Source: Calvatia gigantea
Taxonomy: Eukaryota; Basidiomycota; Agaricomycetes; Agaricales; Lycoperdaceae
Assembly (NCBI GenBank): GCA_025093985.1
Contig: JACAAK010000011.1
Coordinates: 2,108,001 to 2,172,000, forward strand
Direction: 5' to 3'
Length of the DNA: 64,000 nucleotides
The position numbers were made by a program, and so were the translations under genes. A model generated the notes under the pieces. The model did no database searches. It saw nothing but the letters and a program-made list of their open reading frames with translations, and had not been told where the DNA came from. Below, in pieces: positions 33,258 through 45,211 of the stretch (its first letter is position 1; the number at the start of each line of letters is the position of its first letter).

Positions 33258-34509
33258 GAGGCTTGCTCAGAGCTGCGCAATAAGTTGACAATGAGAGTCC
33301 AAGGACGCCAGTGGCAACCTCATATATGTGACCATAGTCAGATCGAAGTTGTGAGAGCAGAAGGAGTTCCAACGCGATGGGAAGCATATCCTTCGGAATC
33401 TGTTCCATGATGAGGGTATAAAATGCATCCAAATATGGCCACGGGTTACTTGACAATTTATTCGGAAGTTGGAGAACCGATCGAAGCTGCTCCTCGGGTC
33501 CTAGAGGACCACCCTCGCCAACGAACCGTAGGACACTCGCTGGGTAAATGAATAATCCGGTGGACCTTCCCACTAATACATTTATTTCATCCCTCGATGG
33601 CCACAATGTTGTCAGCGGGATGCCGTATCTCGCCCGTATCTTCCTAAAGCCATCTTGCAGATATAGCTCAACGTCCCCATCAGCATCATGAGAGATAGGC
33701 AGCGTTAGTTGCCAGCAAAGATCCCGTACATGTGGGGCGGAAAATTGTGCGACGAGGTGAGGTTCTGGGCGGCTGAAAAACGCCCACATAAATGGCGTGG
33801 TTTGATCATGCACAGAGGCGGAGATGGTATCGATGACGGTGCATTGTACATCTTCTCCAGCACACTCATCCAGACCATCAATAAAGATGACACCCTCCTC
33901 CACGGTCTGCCCCTCGTCGTCCAACTCCTGAAGAGGGATGACGATCAGCTCTTGAAATTGGACAGCGATAGATTTGTGGACGAGGGTGGAGTTGTGACGT
34001 ATTTTCTCCTCGAGTTTGTCGCGGTACGCAGGGTGCTTCGTTGTGAGCTGATGGGCAATAGAGGGGAGGAGGCGTGTTGAAAGATCGCGGCTGTTCGGAC
34101 GGGGAAAAAAGAATGCTGCAGCGAGTTTTCCGCCCACCCTCTCAGCACAACTCTGAGCTAAAGCAGATTTCCCAACACCAGCGGGTCCCTTCATCCACAT
34201 CATACGGAGTTGACGTTCTGCAGCGGGAGTTTGGGCCCACCCAGTAATGTCCTCAATATATCGCAAACGTGTTCCAGGAAAACAACCCGTCGGGTGAGAA
34301 GAGTCGTCGTGGGTCGCTTTTGGATAAGAGGCTTGGGGGAGAATCTTAAGACCAGAGCCTAGATATCAGGGACGGCGATTAGTAAGTATCTGGGTGTCTG
34401 GATGTTGATGAAAGCACCAGTTTTGTCTGTTTGGCTGTTATCAACCAGGTTGCCGTTCACGGTCACCACAAAATCGCGTGCTCCCTGAGGTACAAGCATT
34501 AGAGTATTT

Positions 34510-34650
34510 GCATGCTTGGGAACTGAAGAACCAATCGAAGCTGCTCTTCAGGTCCCAGGGGACCACCCTCCGAAATAAATCGGATGATGATAAATGAACA
34601 GTCCGGCAGACCTTTGGACTAGTTCCCGTATATTACCTTTCAATGGCCAC
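34510..34650 (-). pseudogene. Small internal NLR fragment
   Basis: On the minus strand the sequence matches the block of other NLRs encoding FIxxxxxIRF followed by GGPLGPEEQLR. It is only about 140 bp and lies just upstream of NLR-2's start codon, out of context. A relic of an earlier duplication or unequal crossover. Confidence 0.55.
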
Positions 34651-34959
34651 GGCATTGGAAGAATACAATAGTAACTCAGTCTCTCGATATACGCACGAGA
34701 ACTGAGGTGCAGTACATGATATGTGGACTTTTATACTACAACGAATGGTCCAAGTAAAGTGGACAATAAGACAAATAAACATTACAGAAAATGGCCGTGG
34801 TCAAAGGTACTCATAATAGAAACAAGAAAACGAGGTCCAACGTTCAACGTTGTGACCTGTGCCATTCGGTCTCAGCCCGAGTTTGCCATTCTAACGGGCA
34901 TACCAAAGAGAATATATCTTGCCTAAACTCTCAGCCCCAACCTGCTTCCATACATTGTC

Positions 34960-36240
34960 CCATGCCTAAGACCTCAGCCACCGTCGAAATGCGAGCTTGA
35001 ATGATTGTCACAGGTGCAGGTGTTAGCTTGTTCACTATGATAGAATCAGGCACCTACTAGAGGGTTTCTCGGGATGAGATTTGCGCCATACACATTAAAA
35101 TACACAATACACATTTTTCTTCCTTGCCCCAAAACGTAAGCAGTTTATTAGAGCCCTTCCTTTCAGACAGTCTTTGCCAAAACAACAAAGAATACGGTCG
35201 CATGACCTTCTCCCACCAGCCACGAGGTATCTGAAGCCCATTGTGAGTATCGGGTTGGCGTCAATGGGCGAGTAATGCGAAAGTGACACAGACCATCGAA
35301 GAACCTGTCGATGTCTACCCCCTCTGCGGGGACGCCCCAAAAGACCTTGCGATAATCGAATTATGAGAGTAGATCTTTGTCCAACTTCGCTCGGGACCCA
35401 AATTTCCAAAGTACATCAAGTGCACCTATTCGCACCAAGTCAGCTGAGGCATTGATCGGTTGTTAGCACGCTCCAATAGGACAAACCGGCACGTACAGGT
35501 GTCAGTCGGGCCGTGGAGATCTTCCAGCAAAATCGCATAAGTCCCCCTTTGACACAGAATCTTCCAGACCGCTTAGTATTCCCCCAAAAGTCCATGAACG
35601 GGGCGTGATATAATTCGATAGATTCGGGCAGGCTGGTGCCCGTATACTTTAATCTGACTGCTGAATGAAGCCTGCTCAAGCTGTGCAATAACTCGACAAC
35701 GAAAGACTAAGGATGCCAGCAGCAATCATGTAACTATTGTCACGGGGATTTGGGAGGCATGTGAGTAGCAGGAGTCCCGATGTTCTCGGGAGCGTATTCT
35801 TTGGAATCTGTTTCATGATGAGGGTGTAAAACACATCCAGGTGTGACCACGGGTTCCTAGACACTTTGCTTGGGAGCTTGAGAACCAGTCGGAGTTGTTT
35901 CTCGGGTCTGAGAGGACCACCCTCGCCAACAAACCGGATGATACTGGTCGGAAAATGAACAATCCAACAGACCTTCGAACTAGTTCTTGCATGTCGCCGT
36001 CTGATGGCCACGGGACAGAAGAGGGGATGCCGTATTTTTCCCCTATTCTCCCGAACCTACCCCGAGGTACAGTTCAACGTCTCCGTCAGCGCCATGAGAT
36101 ACGGGCAACGTTGGCTGCCAGCAGAGATCGCGGATGTACGGAACAGTAAACTGTGCGACAATATGGGGTTCAGGGCGGTTGAAAAATGCCCAGACGAACG
36201 GCGTGGTCCGATCCCTTACTGTGGAGATGCGGTCGTGTGG
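34960..36240 (-). pseudogene. NLR-5: 5'-truncated NACHT NTPase remnant
   Basis: Starts in the block after Walker B (DRTTPFVWAFFNRPEPHIVAQF, about 36225). It continues with DLCWQPTLPVSHGADGDVELYL, FPTSIIRFVGEGGPL, NPWSHLDVFYTLIM and LSLSSYCTA, then (new frame) HAPFMDFWGNTKRSGRFCV and ALDVLWKFGSRAKLDKDLL with a stop. The tail near 34990 resembles the NLR-3 C-terminus (VxEVLGxGQ). Walker A and all upstream sequence are absent, so it cannot bind ATP. Several frame changes. Confidence 0.8.
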
Positions 36241-36965
36241 AACCCATCCCGCTTCCTGCACGTGAGCAGAACCTCTTTTGTGGTCAGGTGTGCTTGTTTT
36301 GCATCCATCACCAGAGTCGGGGACTGGGGCTCAAGGCGCCGCTAAAGTTCTTATCACTTAAACCTTCTAACCCCTGTGGCATGTGGGGTATGAAGATCCA
36401 TCCTGATTCACCGCATGCGAAATCGTCGGGACTAGAACAACAAACGCTGGGTGTGTTATGGCTCTCAACTAATGTGATCACGGCGATGGCACCCAGTTTT
36501 ACGGACATCACCCACCGCACGCAAAAATACCACCACACTATATTGTTGAAGGGGGTCGGCATCGGCCAAGCGCACACATGAACATGTTCGAATCAAGGTC
36601 AGAAGCGGGGGCTTTACTAAAACCGTGTTGGGGTGTGTCGGCTTGTACGGCCTTCCTGTTCTCTGTTCCCAACCACCTTCCAGGCTCATCACGAGAACGG
36701 GAGTCTCATCAGCATTTGGAGCATTTCACTCTCCACTAGGTCGACTTCCAAGACGGCGCTGCACCGCACCCCCGGGTTATTTCTTTTAAAGCACACTGCA
36801 CTCCCACGAAGAGTGTTCTCCCAGTACTGAGGTGTCCGTGAGGCTACCTAATCAAATGCCAGAGAGCTCTCCCCCGGCAAAGAGCTATGGTTTTTGCTCA
36901 TAGATAAATAGCTTCACTTTTCCTAGTGGGCTTCCACACCAGCCGTTTCCTTTCCTTGAGCCATA
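36241..36965. other. Spacer holding the P450 promoter side
   Basis: Between the truncated NLR-5 and the P450 start. Short frames only; no recognised repeat or gene. Confidence 0.4.
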
Positions 36966-39143
36966 ATGTCCCTTCTTGGCCTCCGTGACTTCCTTTTCTT
37001 CTGCTTCTGTTTTACGATCCACTTCATCTATCGCTATCGCCGGAAATCGCGTCTTCCTTTACCACCTACGCTTACTGGATGGCCTATCGTTGGAAATGCT
37101 TTCCAAATCCCGTTGATGCACGTGCATATCTTCTATAAGAAACTTGGACAAAACCTTGGTAAAATCTCTCGACACCAAAGCCACAGCATGAAGCGCATAT
37201 AATGAAAATGTCAATCTAGGCTCGAAGATCATGTACTTGGAGCCGCTTGGCAAACCCATGATCGTCATCAATGATGCCAACATAGCAAGGGAACTTTTTG
37301 AAAAGCGGTCTGGCTTATATTCTAGCCGGTGAGCTAAGTCTAGCACAAAGTAACAAGAGGTATCGCCCTGACTCTGTCAACAGACCAGAAATACCGATGC
37401 TAACGGACGTGTACGTTCGAGCGCCAAGTAATGATCTTTGAAACTACTTAATCGTTGTTTACAGGGCACGCGTCAAGATATTTCTCGGGTTTATGCCGTA
37501 TGGTGATCGATGGAGGCACCAGCGTCGAATGTTCCAACAATACTTTTCCCCAAAGACAATATACCGACAACAAAAAAAATCGTTAGAGTTCGTACAGAAG
37601 GGTCTCTTGCCAAACCTCTATGAAAGGCCCGAAGATGTACGTGAACATGTCCGGAGGTGAACATTTCATCGTCAGTGTTGCAATTTGAAGGACATTGACT
37701 GGTCTCTCTCTAGCTGTGTTGGAGGCATATCAACGGCAATGACCTATGGCCTTCCCATTCGAAGAGCCCATGAACCTCTAGTCGAGACTGCGGAGAAGAC
37801 ATTCACAGCTACCGCATTAGCTAGCGGCCCCGGGAATTACCTCGTCAACGTCTTGCCTGCACTAAAGTATGTGCCGGACTGGATCCCTGGTGCGACCTTC
37901 AAGAAAACGGCTCAAGAGATACATGAGCAAACGCACATGTTAATGGAAGAATCCTACCAGCTGACTCTGAAAAGCACGGTTCGTGTATTATTTTGGTCCT
38001 ACATGACTTCGAATCAGCTTCTGAGCGTCTCGAGCAGAACGACGGAACGGCCCTAGACTCGTTTGTTTCAGCAAATATAGAAAGAATCAGGGATTTGAAT
38101 GCGCCGGAATTTGAGCTACAGGAACAACACATTAAGGAAGTTTCGTGTCAAGTTTTTGGAGGTGTGCCGCAAAAATTTACACAGGGAATATTGCTTAGTC
38201 CTCCCCAATCTAGCGATGTCGGAAACTACTGTTGCTACTACAATGACGTTTATTCTTGCTATGCTCAGATATCCCGAAGTTCAACGCAAAGCGCAGCAAG
38301 AAATCGATTCTGTCGTTGGATCTGATCGCCTCCCAAATTTTTCGGACCAGTCACATCTACCATACTTTTCTGCAGTGTTAAAAGAGGTCTTACGGTTCGT
38401 GTCTTCTGCTCTTGCGGAAGAGGATCTGTAATGCTGATATTATACCAGCTGGAACCCTATTGTGCCGATCGGTAAGCGACCGTCACTGAGCTTGTTGACC
38501 TTTGAGAGACGGAAACACAGGGATTCCTCATATGACAAGCGGGGAAGACGTTTACGAAGGTTATTATATCCCCAAGAATTGCACCGTTTTTGCGAACACC
38601 TAGTAAGAGTTATAAATACACTCGGTGAACTGACGTTTAACCTACACCTAGTGCTATCTTGCACGATGAAGAAATATTCCCAAATCCTTCTGAGTTTGAC
38701 CCCGACAGGTTCATCAGGGATGGCGTCCCTTTGACCGATGTTCCTGATCCTAGTATTGTCGCCACTTTTGGTTTTGGGAGGAGGTGAGCATAGCAGCTCC
38801 CGGTCCAGGTTCTTGTAACTGATATCAACGCTTTTCAGAATATGCCCAGGATCTCATATCGCGTTGTCGACCATAGACATCATTGCAACTTCCCTTCTGG
38901 CTGTATTTGACATCTTACCAGCGCACGATGCAGACGGTAAACCAATTGAAGCCGCTGCTGAGTTCACTGCTAGTTCCCTCATCTCGTGAGTAGTAAAAAA
39001 ACTAAGTTCTTCGGAATCTCCAATAACCCAACCGGCATGATAGGGAACCCCTTCCTTTCCAGTGCAAATTCACGCCCCGCCAAGGAAAGGATGTTGAAGG
39101 CCTTTTACGCGAATACTTGGGGACTGAAGTGATTTCAGTTTAA
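36966..39143 (+). CDS. Cytochrome P450, 12 exons, 525 aa, intact
   Basis: Exons 36966-37158, 37220-37328, 37384-37410, 37465-37656, 37714-37978, 38035-38161, 38214-38394, 38449-38471, 38521-38602, 38652-38783, 38839-38985 and 39044-39143 sum to 1578 bases in one frame. N-terminal membrane anchor (LFFCFCFTIHFIY) followed by the proline-rich LPLPPTLTGWPIVGN hinge. Helix C motif PYGDRWRHQRR; helix I SETTVATTMTF; helix K ExxR as KEVLR; DPDRF; and the haem-binding loop FGFGRRICPGSHIA, whose Cys is the axial ligand, split by an intron. An ER-bound monooxygenase of the OxdD/CYP-type family expanded in agaricomycetes. Substrate unknown. It is an intact gene inside a decayed NLR array. Confidence 0.9.
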
Positions 39144-39411
39144 ATTGTACTTTATTAAGGCACCCACTTAAGATTATCTTGGAATGCGAAGTTTCTTGGC
39201 TCAGAAAAGAGGTCGCACCAAAGTCCTTGTGAGATTATCTGCCTTCGGCTTCGGTCCCTGCTTTTAAGAAAAACGGGAGATCAAACGGGTAACATGGGCT
39301 CCGGGATAACTTTCGTGTTATCAGTCCAGTGAGTGAATGGGAGTATTTTGGTATTTTCATGTATGGATAGGTCAGTGAGCGTTAGGAAAAGGAGTCCGAT
39401 ACCGTTCTCTA

Positions 39412-39870
39412 AATCGAGTCTACAAAGCATCCTACGACGGTGAAACTATGTCCAATGTGATACCCATAATCTATAACAGTCGATGCCAAACCTCGTTCAC
39501 ACGCTCCATTGACGAGGCAGGCTCTGGTCTCGCACCTCCCCGTATCGAACTTGGGTACAGAAGCCCCTATATCTGAGCGCGAACACAGTCTTCGTTGGTC
39601 TATAGCCACGGCCATTCTAGAATTGCGCAGGATCTTGTTGGATGTCAAGAAAAATGTCGATCCTGACGTGTTCTAGTACAATCAGATCAGACAGTGGCTC
39701 AGAGACGTCGATGGCGACCCATTAGGTAGACCATGCATCCTCGAAGGTCGGGAAGAGGTCGGGGACTGGACGGAAACGCCAGAGGTTTCTGGCATGGCTG
39801 CTGGGAAAAGCTCCCCATCTACGCCTTGGACATCTACCTGCATGGTAGCACCTAATGTATTCGGGTAGCC
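39412..39870 (+). pseudogene. Second IDO fragment, heavily decayed
   Basis: Starts at a run matching the YxxSYDGETxSNxIPxIxN region of the IDO at 24640-24700. It continues with C-Q-T-x-F-T-R-S-x-DEA, RIELG, then AILELRRILLDVKKNVD-like and a PLGRPCILEGREEV-like block through several stops and shifts. It ends near GHLPAW (about 39840), where the first IDO copy has LDIYLSVDT. It lacks both ends of the gene and the catalytic part. Confidence 0.7.
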
Positions 39871-39874
39871 CGAT

Positions 39875-40060
39875 ATACTGTGGACACGTTCCAGGAAAGC
39901 AGCTTGTAGGGTGAGAAGAGTCGTCCTGGGTGGCTTCTGGGTAAGAGGCTTCGAGGAGGACCTCAAGATCTGAACCTATAAGACTGGCGATCAGTATATT
40001 TGGGTGTCCTAGTGTTAACCTGGTTGGTCTAATCACCAAAATCTCACACACTTCCCGCGC
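39875..40060 (-). pseudogene. NLR N-terminal fragment joined to the IDO fragment
   Basis: The minus strand encodes SDLEVLLEASYPEATQDDSSHP and TSCFPGTCPQYI, the block just before the NACHT domain in NLR-1 to NLR-4. It stops where the IDO fragment begins. No Walker motifs remain. Its own 5' exon is not seen. Confidence 0.7.
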
Positions 40061-40401
40061 CACAACTCGTTTCCAGCCGACAGGCGCTCGGCAAGTTCTT
40101 CATGACACTCGCTATTCATAGCTCCTCCTTACTACTGTGGATATGCTTTACGAACATTAAATATTCAATGCTTGTACCATTCAGAGTACATTGTTTTGTT
40201 GTGAATATGAACGGGGAGCTCATTCAAGTTGATAGCAGTTGGACGCACAAAGCCAAGAAGACAATCACATCAATACATATGTACTAACTATTACAGTAGT
40301 CCATCTATGAAATTCACAAAATATTCAGAAACACTACGAAACTGGTCGATGTGTTGGCGAGCTTTCAGCATGAGTGTATATCCCACCAAGCCCCGAACTG
40401 C

Positions 40402-42406
40402 TTACATAGCTTGTCCTATGCCTAAGACTTCAAATACCGTCGCAATCCAAGCTTGAATGACTGACATTGGTGTTAGCATGCTCGCTCCAGCCCTACGATG
40501 GAATAAAGCACCTACCGGAAAACTGCTCGCCCGGAAATATACGCCATATACCCCAAAAAACACCCCACATTTCTTGTTGCCTTGCCCCAAAACGTAAGCA
40601 GGTTTATCAGAGCCTTTCCTTCCAAACAGTCTTTGCCAAAGTGACAAAGAATGCGATCGCATGATCTTCCTCCGCCAGCCGTGAGGTATCTGAAGCCAAT
40701 TGTGAGTATCAAATTGACGTCAATGGGTGAGCAACGCGAAAGTGACTCGCATTATCGAAGAACCTGTCAATGTCTACCCGCTCGGCGAGGACGTTTACAA
40801 AGACCTTCCGGTAATTGAATTGTAAGAGTTGTTGAAGTAGATCTTTATCCAACTTGGCTCGGGATCCAAACTTCCAAAATACATCAAGTGCACCCATTCC
40901 CACCAACTCAGCTGAGGCATTGGTCAGTTGCTAGCACACTCCAATTAGAGAAGCTGGCACGTACAGGTGTCAGCCCGGCTGCTGAGATTCTCCATGACAT
41001 CTGCGAGCAAAATCGCATAAGTCCCCGGCGCTTTGACACAGAATCTTCCAGACCTCTGAGGATCCCCCCAAAAGTCCGTGAACGAAGTGTGGTAAAATTC
41101 GATAGATTCGGGGAGGCCGGTGTCCGTATACTTTAATCTGACTACTGAATGAAGTTTGCTCAGGGCTGCGCAGTAACTCGACAACGAGAGACCAAGGATG
41201 CCAGCAGAAATCACGTATCTACTACCGCGGGGATTTTGGAGGCATGTGAGTAGCAAGAGTTTCAACGCAATCGGGAGAATATCTTTTGGAATCTGTTCCA
41301 TGATGAGGGTGTAGAACACATCCAGGTGGGACCACGGGTTACTGGACACCTTACTTGGAAGGCTGAGAACCAATCGAAGATGCTCCTCAGGTCCCAGGGG
41401 ACCACCCTCGCCAACAAACCGGATGATAGTTGTCGGGTAAATGAACAATCCAACGGACCTTCGAACTAGTTCCTGCACATCACCCTCTGACGGCCACAGA
41501 ACGGAAGAAGGGATGCCGTTTTTTGCCCGTATCCTCCTGAACCCGTCCCGGAGGTACAGCTCAACATCTCCATCGGCGTCATGGGATACGGGCAACGTCA
41601 ACTGCCAGCACAGGTCACGGATGTGTGGAACAGCAAACTGTGCGACGATATGGGGTTCAGGGCGGCTGAAAAATGCCCAGATGAATGGCGTGGTCCGATC
41701 CTTGACCGTTGCGGAAATAATATCGATGATAGTGCATTGTGCATCTTCTCCAGAGCATTCATCCAGACCGTCGATGAAGATTATTCCCTCCTTTACACTA
41801 TGCCCCTCCCTTTCCAGCTCCCGAAGAGGAACGACGATCAACTCTTGCAACTGCACATCGATGGATTTTTCGACAAGGTCCGGATTGTAGAAGACCTTTG
41901 TGTCCAACTTGTCGCGGTACACGGGGTACTTCGTTGTGAGTTGGTAGGCGATCGAGGGGAACAACGTATCGAATCGTGCCGGCTGTTTGGGCGCGAAAAA
42001 AAGAACGCCGCGGCAAGTTTGTCACCCACTTCCTTGGTACAACTTTGAGCCAAAGATGACTTGCCAACACCAGCAGGTCCTTTCATCCACATCATACGAA
42101 ACCGACGTTCTGCGGGGGGAGCCAGGGCCCACCCAGTGATGTCTTCAATGTACTGAAGGCGTGTTCCAGGGAAGCAGCTGGTGGGATGAGAAGAAGAATC
42201 ATGGGCGGCTCCGGGGTAGGATGCTTTTCGGAGGATCTTCAGGCCTGAACCTAGAAATCGAGGACTGGCGATTGAGTATCTGTATGACCAGGTATTGAAA
42301 AAACTGTCACACCAATCTTGTACATTGGTTTGTTGTCGGTGAGATTGAGGTCGCCTTCCACCTTCACCACAAAATCGTGTGCCCCACGTAATACAGACAT
42401 CATCAT
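40402..42406 (-). pseudogene. NLR-3: NACHT-domain NTPase, one clear frameshift
   Basis: Start at 42406 (MMMSVLRGAHDFVVKVEGDL...). After an intron: FPGTRLQYIEDITGWA, Walker A GPAGVGKSSLAQS and FFFSRPNSR. A one-base shift near 41965 then moves the frame; the continuation (LFPSIAYQLTTKYP ... IIFIDGLDECSGED ... RSVGLFIYPTTIIRF ... LSLSSYCAALSKLHSVVRL ... FYHTSFTDFWGDPQRS) is open to 40945. Further exons encode ALDVFWKFGSRAKLDKDLLQQL (40906) and IPHGWRRKIMRSHSLSLWQRLFG with the tail ILGQG-like/KKCGVFFG. The NTPase has no WD40, ankyrin or TPR repeats after NACHT, unlike many NLRs. Confidence 0.83.
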
Positions 42407-42892
42407 TATACGGGCAGAGTCCGGAGGAGATCTCGGTGGCAAGTGTCGTCAAGGTCAGGAACAAAAGAGCCTATTGAGCGCCCGTCAGTTGAACTTGCGT
42501 GCTCTACTCCAAGGGTGCGTAATGCTGGTGATTAGCGCTTACTGGTGTGTAATTTTTCACCTTCCCCAAATTTTCATTTGGAGATACTGGTGAGGGGCGC
42601 AAGCTTGAGTCGAACACATCGGTCGTGTCATAGTGAGCATTTGTTTGTACGTTCCTGACACTCGTTATGACGTCTCGCTTATTTCCACCCCGATATTTGC
42701 CAAGACGCCCCTGTGTTTCAAAGCTAGGATATATAACTCGATCGGCACAGCTTCACGAAGGAACTTGCAAAAATGTCTTTCACCCTCTGGTTGAACATCA
42801 GTATACACCAACTCTTTAATCCCATTTAATTTTTCTTAGGTTTCACCAAATACAAGTTATTATATCACCATTACCCTTTAGTCCATTACCCT
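42407..42892. other. Spacer, nothing identified
   Basis: Upstream flank of NLR-3 and 3' flank of M36-A. No repeat or coding signature. Confidence 0.45.
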
Positions 42893-45211
42893 TTAGTTAC
42901 ATTCTGCTGGGATGCTAAAACCGTCCACAAAAAGTGGTCCAGCGTCGGTGCCCAAGCCCTTTCTAGCAAATGCCCGCCATAACGTGCACTGGTTCGCACC
43001 GTTGTAGCGTACGTTGTCAGCTGCCAACATCGCATCTCGCGTTTGGATCACTGTCATGGGCGTTAGTGCAATCTTTACAACGCAAAAGAGTAAGCCTTAC
43101 TGGACGGATTGCACGGCTGCAGCAACAAACTGTCCATCATGAGCCGCATGAACACCACATTCCCTTCAAATCCATCAGGCCGCGTCAGCGCATTTTGCGA
43201 GAACCCGCGTTCCTTTACCAAGTCCCCAAATACATTGAATAACACATTCGCCCAGACCTCTCCAATCGAGTGCTCCTCTTGAAACCTTGCAACGTCTGAA
43301 TACCTGAGCGGATTCACGGCCCTATACGAGAAAGTTGATAAAAGTCCCAAAGAAATAAGGCCTCAAGAACTCACTCGTCAACTGAATAAGGAAATGACCG
43401 AATCCCAGCCGGATTAACGTACGTCCCTATCCTAAATTCTGTGACCTGATCCGTCTTTTGCACCATCCATGCAGCCATCATATCCCCCCACCCCTCACCC
43501 ATACCCCTCGCCTCCGTGCTCTGCAAGCACGCTCCAGTCCCACCACCGGTCATCCGGTTGGTTATCCCATGCGTATATTCATGGATCAGAATATCATTCG
43601 CAAAAGCCGAATCCCGGATAACCTGCACACACGAAATGTCACATCAACATCCAGAAATAATCAGAGGCGGAAGCGAGGCTCCGGGGATAACGACCCACCC
43701 CATTTTGCTGAAAGAAGAAAAACCTCGCAATAGGCGACACGGTTTCCGGTGGCGTGAAAAATACGGCGTTATTCACGTCCTCAGAGTCCCTAATGGACAC
43801 CTGAACCGGATCACCACCCTCGCCTCCCTTTCCGAAGTTGTCCAACTGGAAATTCGCCGCGTCTTCTTGGAACCCGTACCGATAAGAGAAATCATGCATG
43901 GTGTTCATGATGTAAAATGCGTTGTCGACCGTCGCGGGTATATTTTGTTGGTCGAGTGGCGAGTCGGGGTTATACGCGTGCGAGAACGAGTTGGATAGGA
44001 GTGAGAGTTGGGTTCGGCTTCCTGTGGGCCCTCCATCGATAGGAGACGTGTTGTCAATAAACATGACAACGTTATTACACCTCGCACGACCAGTCGCGGA
44101 ATCGAATTCTGTAACCCACCCCGAAGGCGACGCTTGAGCATCTTCAGGATTTACGATCTCCTCCCTCCCCTCAAAGAAATTCTGTTTCTGAATGGGGACA
44201 GCATTATACTACCCTCAAGAGTAAGTATAAATGGTTACCATAGAGGGCGAACGACAACCTACGGTCGCATGAGCGGAATAATCGACAACAGACACCACTT
44301 CTCCCGTATCCGTATTCACGAATGCCTCAACCCACAATTCCTTATCCACATTCTGTACAGGGATCGCATGCGTAAGGGATACAGATCCGTCAGGTCTTGC
44401 GAGGTATTGCAACGTCGGCTCAGTGCCTGTGTGTTTCCCACCGAGTGATTCTTCGACTTTGGGCAGAACCTCCTGCCAAGTAAGTTTGGGCGTAGGCGGG
44501 GCGATGGTAACTATACACACAATATATGAGCTTGGCATACGTAACGGGTAACAATGACAATGAAAGAGTACAAAGCGCGCTTGTAACGTACCGTCTTTGG
44601 TGTTGATAAAAGAGGAACCGAATGAGATAACTTGGGAAGCGTTGTTATAAGCTACGTTTGCAACGGCATTAGCAACAGGTACTCCATCCTAGGTTCAATC
44701 GCCGGCAATTAAATGCGAGCCAAAGATGGTATGGTGCAAGAACAACGCACTATATGTTGCTTCAGGTAAGCGAACTTGCCGGTTGGATTAGACCAGCCTT
44801 TCTGATATCGAATATTGCTTGCATCGATTCCAAGTTCAGAACTAAGGAACTTGATGGAGGAATCGTTCAGGCGCCATGTAGGTTCATCGGTGGCAGCTGC
44901 TATGGCAGCGGCAGCAAAGGAAGCTGCTACAGCCAACCCTCCTCCTTCTTTCTTGTCATCCCCTCTACCGCTATATGTCTGCAAAAGGTCATCAAAACCT
45001 CCAAAGGAATGCAAGGAACTCTTTGACGTACTTTGAACGATGACTTCGGATGAAAAACCTCAACCCCATGCCCACTACGCGCATAAAAAGTCCGGTGCGT
45101 AGCATGCTTTGCGTGAAGGGGCCAAGGTGCAGCTCGTGCCACCAGGGCACCAGAAGCGAAAGCAACCACTAACCAAATCAAAGAACGGGCTGAGAGAGAG
45201 GCTGGAGCCAT
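42893..45211 (-). CDS. M36-A: fungalysin extracellular metalloprotease, about 8 exons
   Basis: Signal peptide and pro-region start MAPASLSARSLIWLVVAFASG. An FTP/PepSY-type pro-domain (WQEVLPKVEESLGG; QYLARPDGSVSLTHAIPVQN) spans exons 2-4. The M36 catalytic domain contains the zinc motif HEYTHGITNRMTGG (two His ligands and the catalytic Glu) and EARGMGEGWGD, which supplies the third ligand (Glu). It closes with NGANQCTLWRAFARKGLG and SIPAECN. GT-AG introns restore one frame at every joint I checked (for example SSFK/TYSGR, KQHI/DGVP, HAT/YNAV, QQNG/VIRD, DE/AVNPL). It should be a secreted, self-processed endopeptidase for protein degradation. Same strand as M36-B 8 kb downstream. Confidence 0.88.

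Larger units (their letters stand above)
31336..34499 (-). pseudogene. NLR-2: NACHT-domain NTPase, open except for nested LTR insertion
   Basis: Starts at 34499 (MLVPQGARDFVVTVNG...), with an intron near 34418-34360. A long exon follows with FPGTRLRYIEDITGW, Walker A GPAGVGKSALAQS, VIFIDGLDECAGED, a WAFFSRPEPH block, RSTGLFIYPASV and LSLSTYCAALSK. There the coding sequence is broken by LTR-A (32175-33257). After it, HSVVKLTYTDTG resumes in the same frame, then FYHASFTDFLEDHERS and, after a further intron, FNTFWEVGSYAKLDEDLLQQL and PDFILGQGSKSCEVVVGW. I see no other frame break up to the last of these. The IPxxWRRKIMR exon seen in NLR-3 and NLR-4 is missing. The best preserved NACHT of the array apart from the insertion. 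Confidence 0.87.
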
